From Acanthosoma haemorrhoidale (Eukaryota > Arthropoda > Insecta > Hemiptera > Acanthosomatidae), in assembly GCA_930367205.1 (NCBI GenBank), contig OV884014.1:112667138-112731137 (forward strand): a DNA stretch of 64,000 nt. Direction: 5' to 3'. The position numbers were made by a program, and so were the translations under genes. The notes below the pieces were generated by a model, which ran no database searches, was not told the origin of the DNA, and saw only the letters and a list, made by a program, of their open reading frames with translations. Shown here piece by piece: positions 10,868 through 21,608 of the stretch; position 1 is the first letter of the stretch; every line of letters starts with the position of its first letter.

Positions 10868-11215
10868 ATGCATGAACTAAAAGAATACTTAGTCCATAAT
10901 ACTTTGCATGGTGAAGTGCAGCTCTACCTAGTAGAGGACATTCGAACTGTTATAACTGAGTGGATGAATTCGTTGGGACATCTGCTTAGCTCGATGAAAG
11001 AGATTTGTTACGATCTCATCAAAATTCTTAAAGAAAAATGATTCAGCAACAGGTCCTTGCGTTGAGCAGAGCTGATGAATATTATGTCTAAACTTTGTCC
11101 ATTAAGAAATATGAGGAAAATCTAAAATCTTTCTTTCATCAAGCTAAACTGATATATCCTGACAAATCCCTGCACTATTATACATTCACCGCTGGTTTCA
11201 ACTCCCCAATATGAA
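10868..11215 (+). pseudogene. Coding-like relic of unknown protein
   Basis: A 57-codon frame from ATG 10868 to TGA 11039-11041 reads like natural protein: VEDIRTVITEWMNSLGHLLS, then MKEICYDLIKILKEK, an amphipathic helical pattern. About 50 bp beyond, after small frame changes, further coding-like stretches follow (ALSRADEYYV; KKYEENLKSFFHQAKLIYPD). The pattern is that of a broken exon or intronless pseudogene. No family recognised. This is compositional judgement, not homology. Confidence 0.3.
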
Positions 11216-12560
11216 ACTACAGCTACTTGTAAAACACAAAAATTGAGAGAGAATTCTGTAATAAAGTCAAAAACAGCTCAGTGAGCCACTCTGAATCTTG
11301 GCGAGTTTCAATGAAATTGTACTTAGTTAAAAAAAAAAAATATATATATATATAACTGTGTATATATATCGAACAGTTAATTGTATCGAAAATGATTTTC
11401 GATAATAACAAATGCTTTACAATTTACTGTTTTTTTAAATGATGTTACCCACTAAATTCTAAATGGTTTTACCGTGTCCAGCTAGAACAAGTCCACTGAT
11501 CCAAAGGGATACTGATTATTACTGACTATCAGCCAAATGAAATTGTATTGATAAGTATACTGATACTTCAATCTTAATGATAAAACTTCCATGTCACCAT
11601 GGGTGGTATATAAATATAAATTTTTCATTTTCAATATTTGAAACCCATTTAATAAAACATTAAAAAGTTTATTTTCAGGAATCCGTTTCCTATTTTCTGC
11701 TACCAATTAAATTAAAAAAAAAATTAGGTAAACCAGAACATGTTCGTTATGCAGTTGGCAAGAGAATTTCAAAGTAAACTGGAAAATTGAATAGCACAAT
11801 GGTTTAACTGAAAGCCGTCCGTCTCTCGTGCTCTATTCAATTTGAATATAAATTTGATCCCTTTCGAATGAGGTTTTATTTAATCAGAAACGACACCAAC
11901 TTCACTTGTGCAAATTTAATAAATTATTCATGAACTATTCATCCAGAGGGAGATTACGTATCCTTGGGGAATTTAAATCTATCTCAGTCGCTACGAATAG
12001 CTCAAATCGCTCATTTGCAACTATATCTGGTCACAGATTTTTGTTGGATTATAGGAAATAGGCAGTTAACTTATCCCCGTCTGATTATCCGAACAAATGT
12101 TTAAACTTAAGTAGTAATTTTTATTTTGAGAACACTATAAAAATTATTGGTACATAATTGATACGCTTGAGCTAGGAGTAATTTTGAAAAAAATATGATT
12201 ACAAAAATAAAACAAGTTAACGTAAATTAAGTAGCTTATACCTTAATATCTGCAGACCAATTTTATCTCCTACCAGTGGCAATTATGGATACAAGATAAT
12301 GTTTAGAAGAAGAAAGTAATTTTGCAGAAGAAACCACAGTCGCTCCTGATGGTTGAAACCACTGTCCTATGCACACAGTCTAACCTGCTAACTGAGAGGT
12401 GTTGACTGATAGAGGTCTGAATTGGTTCTAACGGAAGAATACCCTGCCCGAAGGGCCTTTAGTTCGATTATAAAATCTTAATGCAATATACACGACTGTG
12501 GACTACACAATGTATATTATATAATGATGTTGGTTCATAAAAATTAGTTAGTAAATAGTT
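11216..12560. other. AT-rich stretch
   Basis: Contains an A run followed by a TA microsatellite (11328-11354). Two minus-strand frames (11223-11411, 11482-11706) have no recognisable content. Confidence 0.4.
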
Positions 12561-12561
12561 A

Positions 12562-12888
12562 CCAATCGAATCCAACCAAAAGTCCTGAGAACAATGGTAA
12601 ACTGCCCTTACTACGTCAGCAACAAAACCCTTCGTAACGCTCATAATATACCTTACATTCTTGAACTCATCCTTTCAAAGTTCATGAAATTCCATAATGA
12701 CCTATCCAACCACCCTAATCCCCTAGCACAGTCATTGCACTGCACCACTCATCCCTATAATCCTGCTGGCCATGGCCTGTTCTCACATGTTATGAGCGTC
12801 TGTGGCTCTCTCACCCTTGGTCAGCCTCCACTGGCACGTATCCAGTAACTAGTTCTGTTGGCTGTTTGTAAATATTGTATGAATGAGA
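12562..12888 (+). mobile_element. Family-1 non-LTR retrotransposon, copy C, fragment
   Basis: Collinear with the family-1 C-terminus (AAAAGTCCTGAGAACAATGG, then the PYYVSNKTL region and HPNPLAQSLHCTTHPYNP) and part of the 3' UTR (GAGCGTCTGTGGCTCTC, TTGTAAATATTGTATGAATG). The end of the coding region and much of the 3' UTR are deleted and the 3' terminus is missing, so it is an internal relic. Confidence 0.8.
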
Positions 12889-12889
12889 A

Positions 12890-13360
12890 CAGCTATCACA
12901 GTTACTACTACGTTTCTATGTACAAAAAATAAATAGGTAATATTTAAATACATAATATTTCATTGTAGTATATAGTATTGAATGATAAAAGAGGCTTTAG
13001 CAGTAAAAAATGCTTGAAGTGGTGATTATAAAAACGTGTACCATATGGGAAATACTGCTGAAGTTTTTGTTGTGCTTATATTTGTAACATTGTATTATTA
13101 TATATAACTGCGTGTTTGAGTTTGAGACATTGTAATGGCCCGTTGTCTGTTCAGTGTTAGTAATATAGAGGGAAATTATTATGTAGCCTTTAATAGAATC
13201 AGACAAGACAGTTAGGATATAAAACATGCAAGAGGTGATGACATTATCAAAATAAATTTATTTTATATTTGTTAAAAAGGATGCGAATTATGCTTTAAGT
13301 ATCTTTCAAAATTCCCCCCAAATGACTGTAATACTCAAATGAAAGCACGCAAAGGTTAAA
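12890..13360. other. AT-rich stretch
   Basis: Nothing recognised; the minus-strand frame 12997-13227 has no domain. Confidence 0.4.
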
Positions 13361-13369
13361 TATAAGAAG

Positions 13370-13760
13370 TAGTTGACACTGGCGAGCCATACAACTCGGT
13401 CGGCCTCGCTATTGTCCTGCAGCAGAGTAAAGTGAGATGCGGTTTTTGCCGGGTCTGTTCCCGCTGGAGGGCAGTTAATCCTTCCTTGCACATTTGTTTT
13501 TGCGGTCCCACCGACGTCCCACCTCGCCTGGAGTTAGTCCCACCACCTCCCTGATCTATGGGCCCGCCATCAAAGCCGCTCAGGGAACGATAAACCAGAG
13601 GCTCTCATCTCTGTGTATTTTACAAGAGGTAGATTTTTTATATTTACCTGGGGGTTTATTGACCTCTTTTCATGTTGCCCGAGTCCGCAAAGACCCCAAT
13701 AATTCCCATTAATACACGAGGCCCCCATGACCCCGTTCCGGTGAGCGCTCTTTGTACACT
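13370..13760. other. GC-rich low-copy island
   Basis: Markedly richer in G+C than the flanks and without a match elsewhere in the window. Frames overlap on both strands (13306-13491 minus, 13494-13712 plus, 13656-13979 minus), none with a known domain. It could be a conserved non-coding element or unrecognised exon material. Confidence 0.3.
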
Positions 13761-13769
13761 TCTTTTTAA

Positions 13770-14580
13770 AAGGGGCTCCCCCTCTGTTTTTAATCTTTTT
13801 TTTTTTTTTGGATCTGGCTGAATGTGGACAATGTGGCCTTTACGCATCTGTACAGCAAATATACAAAAACCTGTAGCATTTTTCATTTCAATGTTGAATG
13901 GAACGTGCAATGACCACCGTCTATGTGTGGAGGGTTTTCGGTCTTTAAATAATGAATCCTCAATACCTCTGCCAATCAATAATAATGATATATATATTTA
14001 TATATTTTATTATATTTTCATAACAGTAGACAATAAATACTCTATATCGATAGAGCCTGTTCATGTTAACTATAGCAGATAGATAACAGTCAATAGTAAC
14101 CATTATTGGTTAAATATTAGATTATAGCTAACACAGGCCTCGGACTAAACACTAACTCCCCCACCGAAACCAATGGCGCCCAGCGTTACTTGTAATGTAA
14201 CATGTAACTCCCACTAGGAACAGAACGCCAAGTTATTGTGCATGTGCTCATTCAGGAGCGAGGATCCAATTTCGTCCTCTTTTTGTCAGTTTCCAACGAA
14301 CTACTTAAACATGGAGGTTCATCAACACCATTTTATTTAATAAAGTATGCAGTTTATCTATTTCAAGCAGTAGTCAACATTTGTGGCAGAAGTGAGTGAT
14401 TCCATTTAATAACATAACAGTCTCTAATATCTTTTCACAACTGATAATTTCATCATTATTGAACAGGCGCTTTCGACAGCTCTAAGCGGTCATCTTCAAT
14501 TGTCTGCACAATGAAATCAAAAATCAAATGATAAAAACTCTTAGCTGCGCATATGGAGACAAGCTATAGTCTATTATCAT
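13770..14580. other. Unannotated stretch
   Basis: AT-rich, with a TA-rich run near 13985-14015. No coding or repeat signal recognised. Confidence 0.35.
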
Positions 14581-14582
14581 AA

Positions 14583-14820
14583 GTAACAATGACCGCAGTC
14601 ATTGAGTGAAATATAAAATATATATACACCGACAGTGTTGAGCTTTAATTAGTTTGAAATTGTCTTTCTATTCTACTAGAATTAAAAATTCTAAAAAAAA
14701 AAATACATATGTAGTAAATAATTCAAATTTAAACTATCAAATAACCATTAAACCGTCCAAAAATTGTCAGCAAGTGATCATAAAATTATTAAAACCTACG
14801 AAACACGACTATGGTTACTA
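14583..14820 (+). repeat. Direct duplication, left copy
   Basis: About 240 bp that recurs at 15172-15512 in the same orientation: GCAGTCATTGAGTGAAATAT, AGTTTGAAATTGTCTTTCTA, AACCATTAAACC, TTGTCAGCAAGTGATCATAA. A mariner C-terminal relic lies exactly between the copies. Confidence 0.75.
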
Positions 14821-15026
14821 ACCTTGCACCATCGGATTATCATTTATTTCGAAGTTTACAAAACTTCTTAAATGGTAAAAATTTCAGTAATAACGATGAC
14901 CTCAAATCGCACTTGGTTGAGTTGTTTGCTGAAAAGGACCGGAAGTTCTATGAGAACGGGCTCATGAAGTTACCAGAAAGATGGCAAAAGGTCATCCAAC
15001 AGAATGGAAGATATTTGACTAACTAA
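14818..15026 (+). pseudogene. Mariner transposase C-terminal relic
   Basis: About 70 codons match the mariner transposase C-terminus: LAPSDYHLFRSLQNFLNGK, then FYENGLMKLPERWQKVI and a short tail. In mariner enzymes the third catalytic Asp of the DD34D triad directly precedes LAPSDY; here that position is Asn, so the enzyme would be dead even if complete. Everything upstream of this point is missing and replaced by the left direct-repeat copy. Confidence 0.88.
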
Positions 15027-15171
15027 AGTTCATTTTTTTTATAGAAAAAATTGAGTTTTTTCTTACACTAAAAAACCGAAATTATTTTCTTGCCAATCTC
15101 AATATATTTTTATTTTATTTTTGACTCTCACTGATCAATTTGGCTTGCATAGTAATTTTCATTATTATGCG

Positions 15172-15512
15172 TACCAATGGTCACAGTCATTAAGTAGAAT
15201 ATAAAATATATATTCACCAACAAAGCTTAACTTTACTTTTTTTTTCTAAGCTCTCTAGTAAGAAGATTAGGGATGAGGGAAAAATGAAGGAATATTTGGG
15301 TTGAGCGGAGCCCTAACTTTACTTAGTTTGAAATTATCTTTCTATTCAACTACAATTAAAAAAATTTTAAATTAAAAATTACAATACGTTTGTTGTAAAT
15401 AATTAAAATTCCAGAAAAAAAATGAAACTATGAAATAATCATTAAACCAACAAAAAATTGTCAGCAAGTGGTCATAAAATCCTACAAAACACAATTATAT
15501 ACCAATCTTGGT
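15172..15512 (+). repeat. Direct duplication, right copy
   Basis: Second copy of 14583-14820, diverged by point changes and small indels, and interrupted by a 75-bp retrotransposon tail insertion (15239-15313). The insertion therefore postdates the duplication, or was lost from the other copy. Confidence 0.75.
15239..15313 (-). mobile_element. 75-bp family-3 non-LTR 3'-end insertion with 11-bp TSD
   Basis: TAACTTTACTT occurs at 15228-15238 and again at 15314-15324. Between them is a T run and the family-3 3' terminus (AAGCTCTC, GGATGAGGGAAAAATGAAGG). On the minus strand this is a very strongly 5'-truncated insertion ending in oligo(A). The left direct-repeat copy lacks it, giving an empty-site comparison. 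Confidence 0.8.
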
Positions 15513-15519
15513 TATGTGG

Positions 15520-16185
15520 GTTATATTTAACTCATCTAAAACACTAGTATGTATTTCACCAAGGCTGCTACATCCAATGTACGACTGGTTTTATCCAGGA
15601 GGTATTATGGAGGGGGGCTCTTAGTGTACTAGTGTTTGCTAATTCTTCCTTTTTTATTTATATTATCCGGCATTAAGGAATCTTATTCTATTGAGAATAG
15701 TTTCGTTCCAGTGTGTTTGAGATAGGCAATAATTGTCTATAGTCGTTTGTAGGCCAATTGTAGTTTGTAGTTTAAGTGCCATTACAAGGAAGATCGCTTG
15801 TTTAATGTAACTCCTAGGTATTTAACTGAGTGATTATCGCATACATATTTACCAAGTATTCAAAAGTATCGACAAATATTTTGCCACTTGAAAATTATAG
15901 GTGAAAACTAATCAGACCTAACAGTAAGAACCTCAAAAATATCTCAAAACTAATTTAATTGTCTGAGTGGTTTCTGATTTATAAGCGTGCATTGAATGAT
16001 AGGGTCCATTCTATCGAGCTATCGAGAGATGAAATGACTAGCTCAAACATGACACAGGTGTATGCTATTTCGTATGTAATTTTCGTGAGCTGTCTCCATG
16101 TTCAGTATCGAATTACTGTTCACAATCTGTACTGGATCTGTTCAGGTCGATGACTAGGGCGGGGAATACTTCCGATGCTCTGGCA
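15520..16185. other. Unannotated stretch
   Basis: No repeat or domain recognised. The plus-strand frame 15959-16153 leads into the minisatellite and has no family. Confidence 0.3.
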
Positions 16186-16190
16186 TCTCA

Positions 16191-17110
16191 GATCACAATT
16201 GACACATGCTACAATGATGATACCTACCATGGCTACTACCAGAGCACAATTGACACATGCTACAATGATGATACCTACCATGGCTACTACCAGAGCACAA
16301 TTGACACATGCTACAATGATGATACCTATCATGGCTACTCCCAGAGCACAATTGACACATGCTACAATGATGTTACTTACCATAGCTACTCCCAGAGCAC
16401 AATTGACACATGCTACAATGATGATACCTACCATGGATACTACCAGAGCACAATTGACACATGCTACAATGATGATACCTACCATGGCTACTATCAGATC
16501 ACAATTGACACATGCTACAATGATGATACCTACCATGTCTACTATCAGAGCACACTTGACACATGCTACAATGATGATACCTACCATGTCTACTATCAGA
16601 GCACAATTGACACATGCTACAATGATGTTACCTACCATGGCTACTACCAGAGCACAATTGACACATGCTACAATGATGATACCTACCATGGATACTATCA
16701 GAGCACATTGACACATGCTACAATGATGATACCTACCATGGCTACTATCAGAGCACATTGACACATGCTACAATGATGATACCTACCATGGCTACTACCA
16801 GAGCACAATTGACACATGCTACAATGATGATACTTACCATAGCTACTATCAGAGCACAATTGACACATGCTACAATGATGATACCTACCATGGATACTAC
16901 CAGAGCACAATTGACACATGCTACAATGATGATACCTACCATGGCTACTATCAGATCACAATTGACACATGCTACAATGATGATACCTACCATGGCTACT
17001 ATCAGAGCACACTTGACACATGCTACAATGATGATACCTAACATGGCTACTACCAGAACACAATTGACACATGCTACAATGATGTTACCTACCATGGCTA
17101 CTATCAGAAC
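16191..17110. repeat. 51-bp minisatellite, about 18 units
   Basis: Tandem units of 51 bp carrying GACACATGCTACAATGATGA, ACCTACCATGG and CAGAGCACAATT. Because 51 is a multiple of 3, long frames run through on both strands: the plus strand gives a 17-residue hydrophilic repeat (DTCYNDDTYHGYYQ), the minus strand a hydrophobic one (VACVNCALVVAMVGIII). Two adjacent units near 16710 and 16760 are 50 bp, which shifts all frames. Differences among units change amino acids freely in both readings, as expected of a non-coding satellite. The long frames here should not be read as genes. Confidence 0.95.
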
Positions 17111-17359
17111 TCATTGGTTCAATCGTGTCGGCTTTGGCGTACTGTCAATTTTCGAGTCTCTGGTCATGCTTCAATTGTCAAGTCAAAATCATTTTTTATG
17201 ACCTAGATGTATTGATTATGCCCTAAACGTATAAAACAATATATTATACCAAAGATCTTTTTGCTGTATTAGATTTGTTTGTAACAACTGGCGACAAAAT
17301 CATCACAAATGAATTAAGAGAGCGTTTGACAATGTTAAGTACTTTAGTTGGTTTCAGTT
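17111..17359. other. Spacer between minisatellite and transposon relic
   Basis: Nothing recognised. Confidence 0.4.
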
Positions 17360-17819
17360 GACAGTGAGAGTGTCGAATGAGGCTGGTCAAGCAGTGACTG
17401 TTTCTGGTGCTAGATATCGCGACATGATAACACAGTTCGTTGTGCCGAAATTAGATGATATTGATGCGGCCAATATGTGGTTTCAACAAGATGTTGCCAC
17501 AGCTACAGCCCATGAAACAATTCAAATACTGCATGAGACATTCCCAGGACGTGTACTCTCTCGTTTCGGTGATCAGAATCGGCCCCCTAGATCGTGCGAT
17601 TTAACACCTTTAGATTTCTTTTTATGGGGTTATTTGAAGTCAAAGGTGTATGCCAACAAGCCCACATCCACCCGTGCATTAAAAGAGGAATTTCGACGCT
17701 GCATAAACGAAATTCAACCACATTTATGCCACATGGTCATGTAAAATTTCGACAAAAGAGTGCGTATGTGCCAGCAAAGTCGTGGAGGCCATTTGCCCGA
17801 TGTGTTATTCCATAAATAA
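17360..17819 (+). pseudogene. Tc1/mariner-like transposase, C-terminal half
   Basis: The reading frame shows the DDE-type core of an IS630/Tc1/mariner enzyme: MWFQQD (second catalytic Asp), an FPGRVLSRFGD block, PPRSCDLTPLDFFLWGYLKS (third catalytic position), then YANKPTS and the C-terminal helix. Two lesions are visible. The usual DGATAHTA segment is altered and shortened, reading DVATATA. An in-frame TAA at 17742-17744 replaces the Glu that the 63.6 kb copy keeps; the family's C-terminus (FDKRVRMCQQSRGGHLPDVL) continues behind it to a natural stop at 17817-17819. Confidence 0.88.
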
Positions 17820-17925
17820 CCCTATCCTATTTACTTTATAATTCAATAAAAAAATAAAAACAAAAATACTAAAAACTGTGTTTTCTATTTAAATCAAATC
17901 TTGCTGTTAATACTGGGGCACTATA
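17360..17925 (+). mobile_element. Tc1/mariner-like element, 5'-truncated, copy 1
   Basis: Holds the 3' half of a transposase gene and a 3' end with AAATCAAATCTTGC and CTGGGGCAC before TATA. The inverted copy at 63548-64000 has the matching end (GGGTGTCCCAG, GCAAGATTTGATTTAAATA), which places the right terminus near 17922-17925. The left part, including the DNA-binding domain, is missing. Confidence 0.82.
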
Positions 17926-18495
17926 AATTATACAATGTTATAGAATGTATTCCATTTTATTTCCGTGGTATCGCCAAAACGTTTTTTTTTTAAACTTGGT
18001 CGGGGTGATTAAGCTATGTTGAGGAATTAAATCAGTTGGTAGTTCAATTTAACAAAAAAAAATCAATGTACTTGATAAAAAATACTTCAGTTAAATTAAA
18101 TTATTAATTCCGAAAACCCATCATCATTGGTAATCATTGGTTCTCGAATAATAGTCAATTAATTTACCGCGGGGTAACTATTTTTGGTATGGTAATTAAT
18201 ACATTACATTCGTGAAACTCGAAATTGGGTACACCCAGATATCCTCCAATGGTTCTCTTTCGAGTAAGCCCCGCCCCCCCCCCCCCCGATCCATGGAAGT
18301 GCCTGTATTGACCTCAACAATGAATGGACCCCCCCTTTCAAGTCAAATAACACGCGTTGACAGGAAGGAAGTTGGCAAAAAGAAGAAAAGCCTATAATCC
18401 ATCCGAACCTTCAACCTGCCTGGCTCCGAAGCTACAGCTAAAACAGTACATCTTCTTAAAGCCCTGAGTACGATCCTTTCTTTAGAGGGGCTGTT
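17926..18495. other. Unannotated, with a 14-base C tract
   Basis: An uninterrupted C run lies at 18274-18287. The plus-strand frame 18212-18397 crosses it and is not credible. No other signal. Confidence 0.35.
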
Positions 18496-18499
18496 TTCG

Positions 18500-18690
18500 C
18501 ACCTGTATTGCACAGGATTGTTAATTATTAAAATGAGATACTTTTATTGTGCTATCGGCCCTACTATTATTTAAGATTATTGACAATTAACAGCCAAAGA
18601 TACCAAAATTGGCCAGGTACTGATTCAAACCAGGGACCTCCCTGAATTCTGTACCAAATCAGTTACCCAATATGAATCGTCAGACAAAGC
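18500..18690 (-). repeat. tRNA-derived SINE, minus strand
   Basis: Read on the minus strand: an A-box-like TGGGTAACTGATTTGGTA, then CAGGGAGGTCCCTGGTTTGA with a B-box match, then the family tail CTTTGGCTGTTAATTGTCAA and AATAATAGTAGGG. The tail recurs at 2868-2945, 39715-39790 and, diverged, at 41155-41280. A polymerase III promoter head joined to a conserved unrelated tail is the hallmark of a SINE. Confidence 0.6.
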
Positions 18691-18694
18691 CGTC

Positions 18695-18800
18695 ACTTGA
18701 GACAGAGTGGCTCAGTTGATAGACTACACATTGGGAACATGCAGGGTTCAAGTCACGATTATTATTTGGTGGTTAATTATTAATAATTTTATTTTAGATT
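18695..18800 (+). repeat. tRNA-like SINE head, plus strand
   Basis: A good A box TGGCTCAGTTGAT at 18708-18720 and B box GGTTCAAGTCA at 18745-18755, 25 bp apart, as in tRNA-derived promoters. It is followed by GGTTAATTATTAATAATTTT, similar to the SINE tail. It lies head to head with the minus-strand SINE. A functional tRNA is unlikely because no full cloverleaf with acceptor stem forms. Confidence 0.55.
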
Positions 18801-18804
18801 TGAG

Positions 18805-19968
18805 ATAAGCTTAGGTGTAAGCCCGCAGTCATGCTTTAGGAATAGTAACGAGTCTAGAATATTTTCCAGTTCAGGAAGTTGTATCAGACGAAGGAAACGA
18901 AACATTTTAGTACTAATGCACTAAAATAAAAACATTTTTTTATTAATGTAATAGTAACAACTCAATTGCAAGATGATGAAAATATATTGTAATTACTTTT
19001 AGTTAGGTAGTAGTAATAGTAGTATGCGGAAGGAAAATAATTAAAAAGGAAATTAAAAACAGTCAAAACTAGATTTTAATGTCCAAACATAGTCATTTAT
19101 TCCAAATATTTAAATAATAGAAGTAAGAATAACTTCTGCTAAATACGACTTTAAATTATCTCTGTGATTATACAAAGTCTTTGGGATAGAAAGGGGCATA
19201 TTAAATTCCCGCACAGACGAGTTCATTATGTACAATGATAATAGTCAATGCGTCAATAGTAATGTCAGCATTAATTCGTTAATTTGTAAATAAATGTTTA
19301 GTAATGCGTTAGAGTATTTACATAAGGTATATTTGTACATAGATGTGTCTCGAGTTTAGTGAATGGATTTCTTGAATTCACCCTCATTAACTCATTTTGT
19401 AACTTTTTTTTTTTTATAAACTATATACACGCCTGAAGCTTAGCAGGAAACCGGTAACCCTTGTTGGGTTTTCTCGTCGTAAAAATGAAAGAGTGTAAAA
19501 CAGCAAATTATAAAAGCGAAAAAATAAAATGAGATTATAATTAAACTTCTTATTACGGCCTTTGTGAAAGAAAAATAATTAGCCAGCTAGCCGCAATCTC
19601 TGAGGGCAGGAGCTCTAGGTATCCAGTCGATAATTAAGAAACTGGCGCTTCAAAGGGCAAAAAAAAAAGGAACTTTTTAACTCCCGGTTAGGTCTTTAAT
19701 CATCCCCGGGGAAGGAAGAGGACCTAGAAGAAATATTAAAGGAACAAAGGGTGACGAGGGGGTTACTGATCAGTTACTCTTAGATAAAGCAATTAACATC
19801 GATGAGCTCTGGAGCCAAAACTCAAGCCAAGGGTGGTCATTGGAGCTCAAAATGTAATGAAAATAGATATGGGTTTTGGATGAAGCCGTGAGAGTGGGGG
19901 AAACATACACCCTAATACTTTCCCGTATAACAGCCAGGAACAGCGTTGTTCATATTTTAATATTTTAC
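18805..19968. other. Unannotated stretch
   Basis: AT-rich, with a mildly GC-enriched patch near 19590-19830. No gene, repeat or motif recognised. Confidence 0.35.
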
Positions 19969-20010
19969 GTACAAAGTTCTTTTATTATATTTATATTTAT
20001 TATATTATAT

Positions 20011-20388
20011 CCGCCTGAGACAAATCAAGTTTTTTGATTCGTTGCTGCACCTAACCAACCCAGTGTTTAACACTATGACCCCACCACCCTTTCTGCATCG
20101 ATGGCAACAGACTGTCGGGGAAAAATCAGGTTTAAAATTAGTATGTAAGTTAGTTTTAAGGTTGATCAAAAAGGTGAGCCCCATCACCTTTATTAGTCAG
20201 TTTAGTCCAGTCACGTATAATGTGTATCATTATACTTGTTTATTCATTATATAATTTCTATAAAATAACAAAACCTGTATATAATGTAGTGATGCTACAG
20301 AAAATAAAAAAATAATTTGTAAATAGATTCGTCTGAGTTAAATTAATTAAATTATCTGTAAATTTAAATGGGCTATGAAAGAAAAAAA
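20011..20388 (+). mobile_element. Family-2 non-LTR retrotransposon tail, copy 2a
   Basis: The last part of ORF2 (LHLTNPVFNTMTPPPFLHRW then QTVGE) and the 3' UTR match 62048-62668 and, inverted, 51075-51830. The 3' UTR has the stem AAGGTGA/TCACCTT (20171-20177 and 20184-20190) and ends GGGCTATGAAAGAAAAAAAC. ACAAAGTTCTTTTA (19971-19984) and ACAAATTTCTTTTA (20388-20401) may be a duplicated target, with an AT-rich filler at the 5' side. Confidence 0.8.
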
Positions 20389-20401
20389 CAAATTTCTTTT
20401 A

Positions 20402-21608
20402 AATTGTTCAATTATAAAATATTGTGCATGTATATATGTACATGAATATTTCTCTTTCGTGTGTGAAAAGATGGTTTGCTACAGTTTATGGTTCGACCAG
20501 GCCATCCCTCTAATTCGTTTACTTCTTTCAATAAATTGGATCTAATATTGTTTATTATCATCTCCATTTCATTAGCAATTTCCTTATCGTAAACATATTC
20601 TCACTTTTGACACGACCGTTACACTTTAAAAAAATGTCTTTTTCTGAAGATATACTACATAACTTCCTATAGTAATTAATAAATAAACTAATAATTTACA
20701 ATTATCTTAAAATTAAAATGTTCTTTAATTATTTATAAGATATGTGGAGACATATTCCTCCATTTCGCATTTCTAACTTCTGCCCCTGAGCTATCGCTAT
20801 TTCGTCCTGCCTTGCCAATGTCAAACCTCTTCAGCTTTCCTATCGCTACATTATCTTGGAAGGTTGGCCCAGGCAAGCTAAAGACATTTGGTGGAAACCC
20901 TTCTGCGTGGTGGATGATATATGTTAAGTGCGTATATGCTGATAAAGTTTCTTGGAGGTAATAAATCTTAGAAGAAAACGTGGGTGTTGATTTGGGTGCC
21001 TTTTCCGCAGGGTTCTGTCTTGGTCGTGTGCCAATACTGTCGTATGTGGGTTCCGGGTCAGCCCCTCCAAAAGCTGTCTGCTGTAGCTAGTATTTCTGCT
21101 GCCTTACATGCAGAATAAAGGCGCCACCCGTTCTTATGTACGCTTAGTGAAATAATATCTATTTATGAGACCTTCATGTTTTTAAATAGTACTTAAATGA
21201 TGCTACGAAATATATCATTCCTATTTTTATGGATATTGACCATAAAGTATGACAAGTCTGTATTAAAGTTTACTCGAACGATGTGAAATAACTTGTAGAT
21301 GTAGTTAACTTCGATTTTCTTTCATTGTGTTCTTTATGCTTAGATGTACCAATATGCTGGACCACTGGGAAACGTCAAGCCATAAAAACTGGTTTATCAC
21401 TGGTTCTCATATCACTATTAAATTAAATGTTTCGTCAAAAAACTACAAAATGTACTTGGCAACTAGGTCTCTCATCATGGCAGTTTGTGTGGTATTGTTT
21501 ATTAACCAATTTGTCATGTTTATTGTATAAAATCATTACTTGAACTGAAGTAGATCAAAAGAAATCATTAGTGTCAATGTAAGGGAGTTAGGTATTCTGG
21601 AAATTCTT
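20402..21608. other. Unannotated stretch
   Basis: No gene recognised. The plus-strand frame 21327-21530 has a hydrophobic C-terminus but no known family. A 22-bp match to family-1 sequence at about 21039-21060 is too short to call. Confidence 0.3.

Noticed and set aside
16120..17201. Long frames of 115-214 codons on both strands as repeat-protein genes
   Set aside because: They are readings of the 51-bp minisatellite, whose length is a multiple of three. Units vary freely at the amino-acid level and two 50-bp units break every frame.
21039..21060. Tiny family-1 match (GTCGTATGTGGGTTCCGGGTC)
   Set aside because: About 20 of 22 bases match, but there is no continuation on either side, so chance cannot be excluded.
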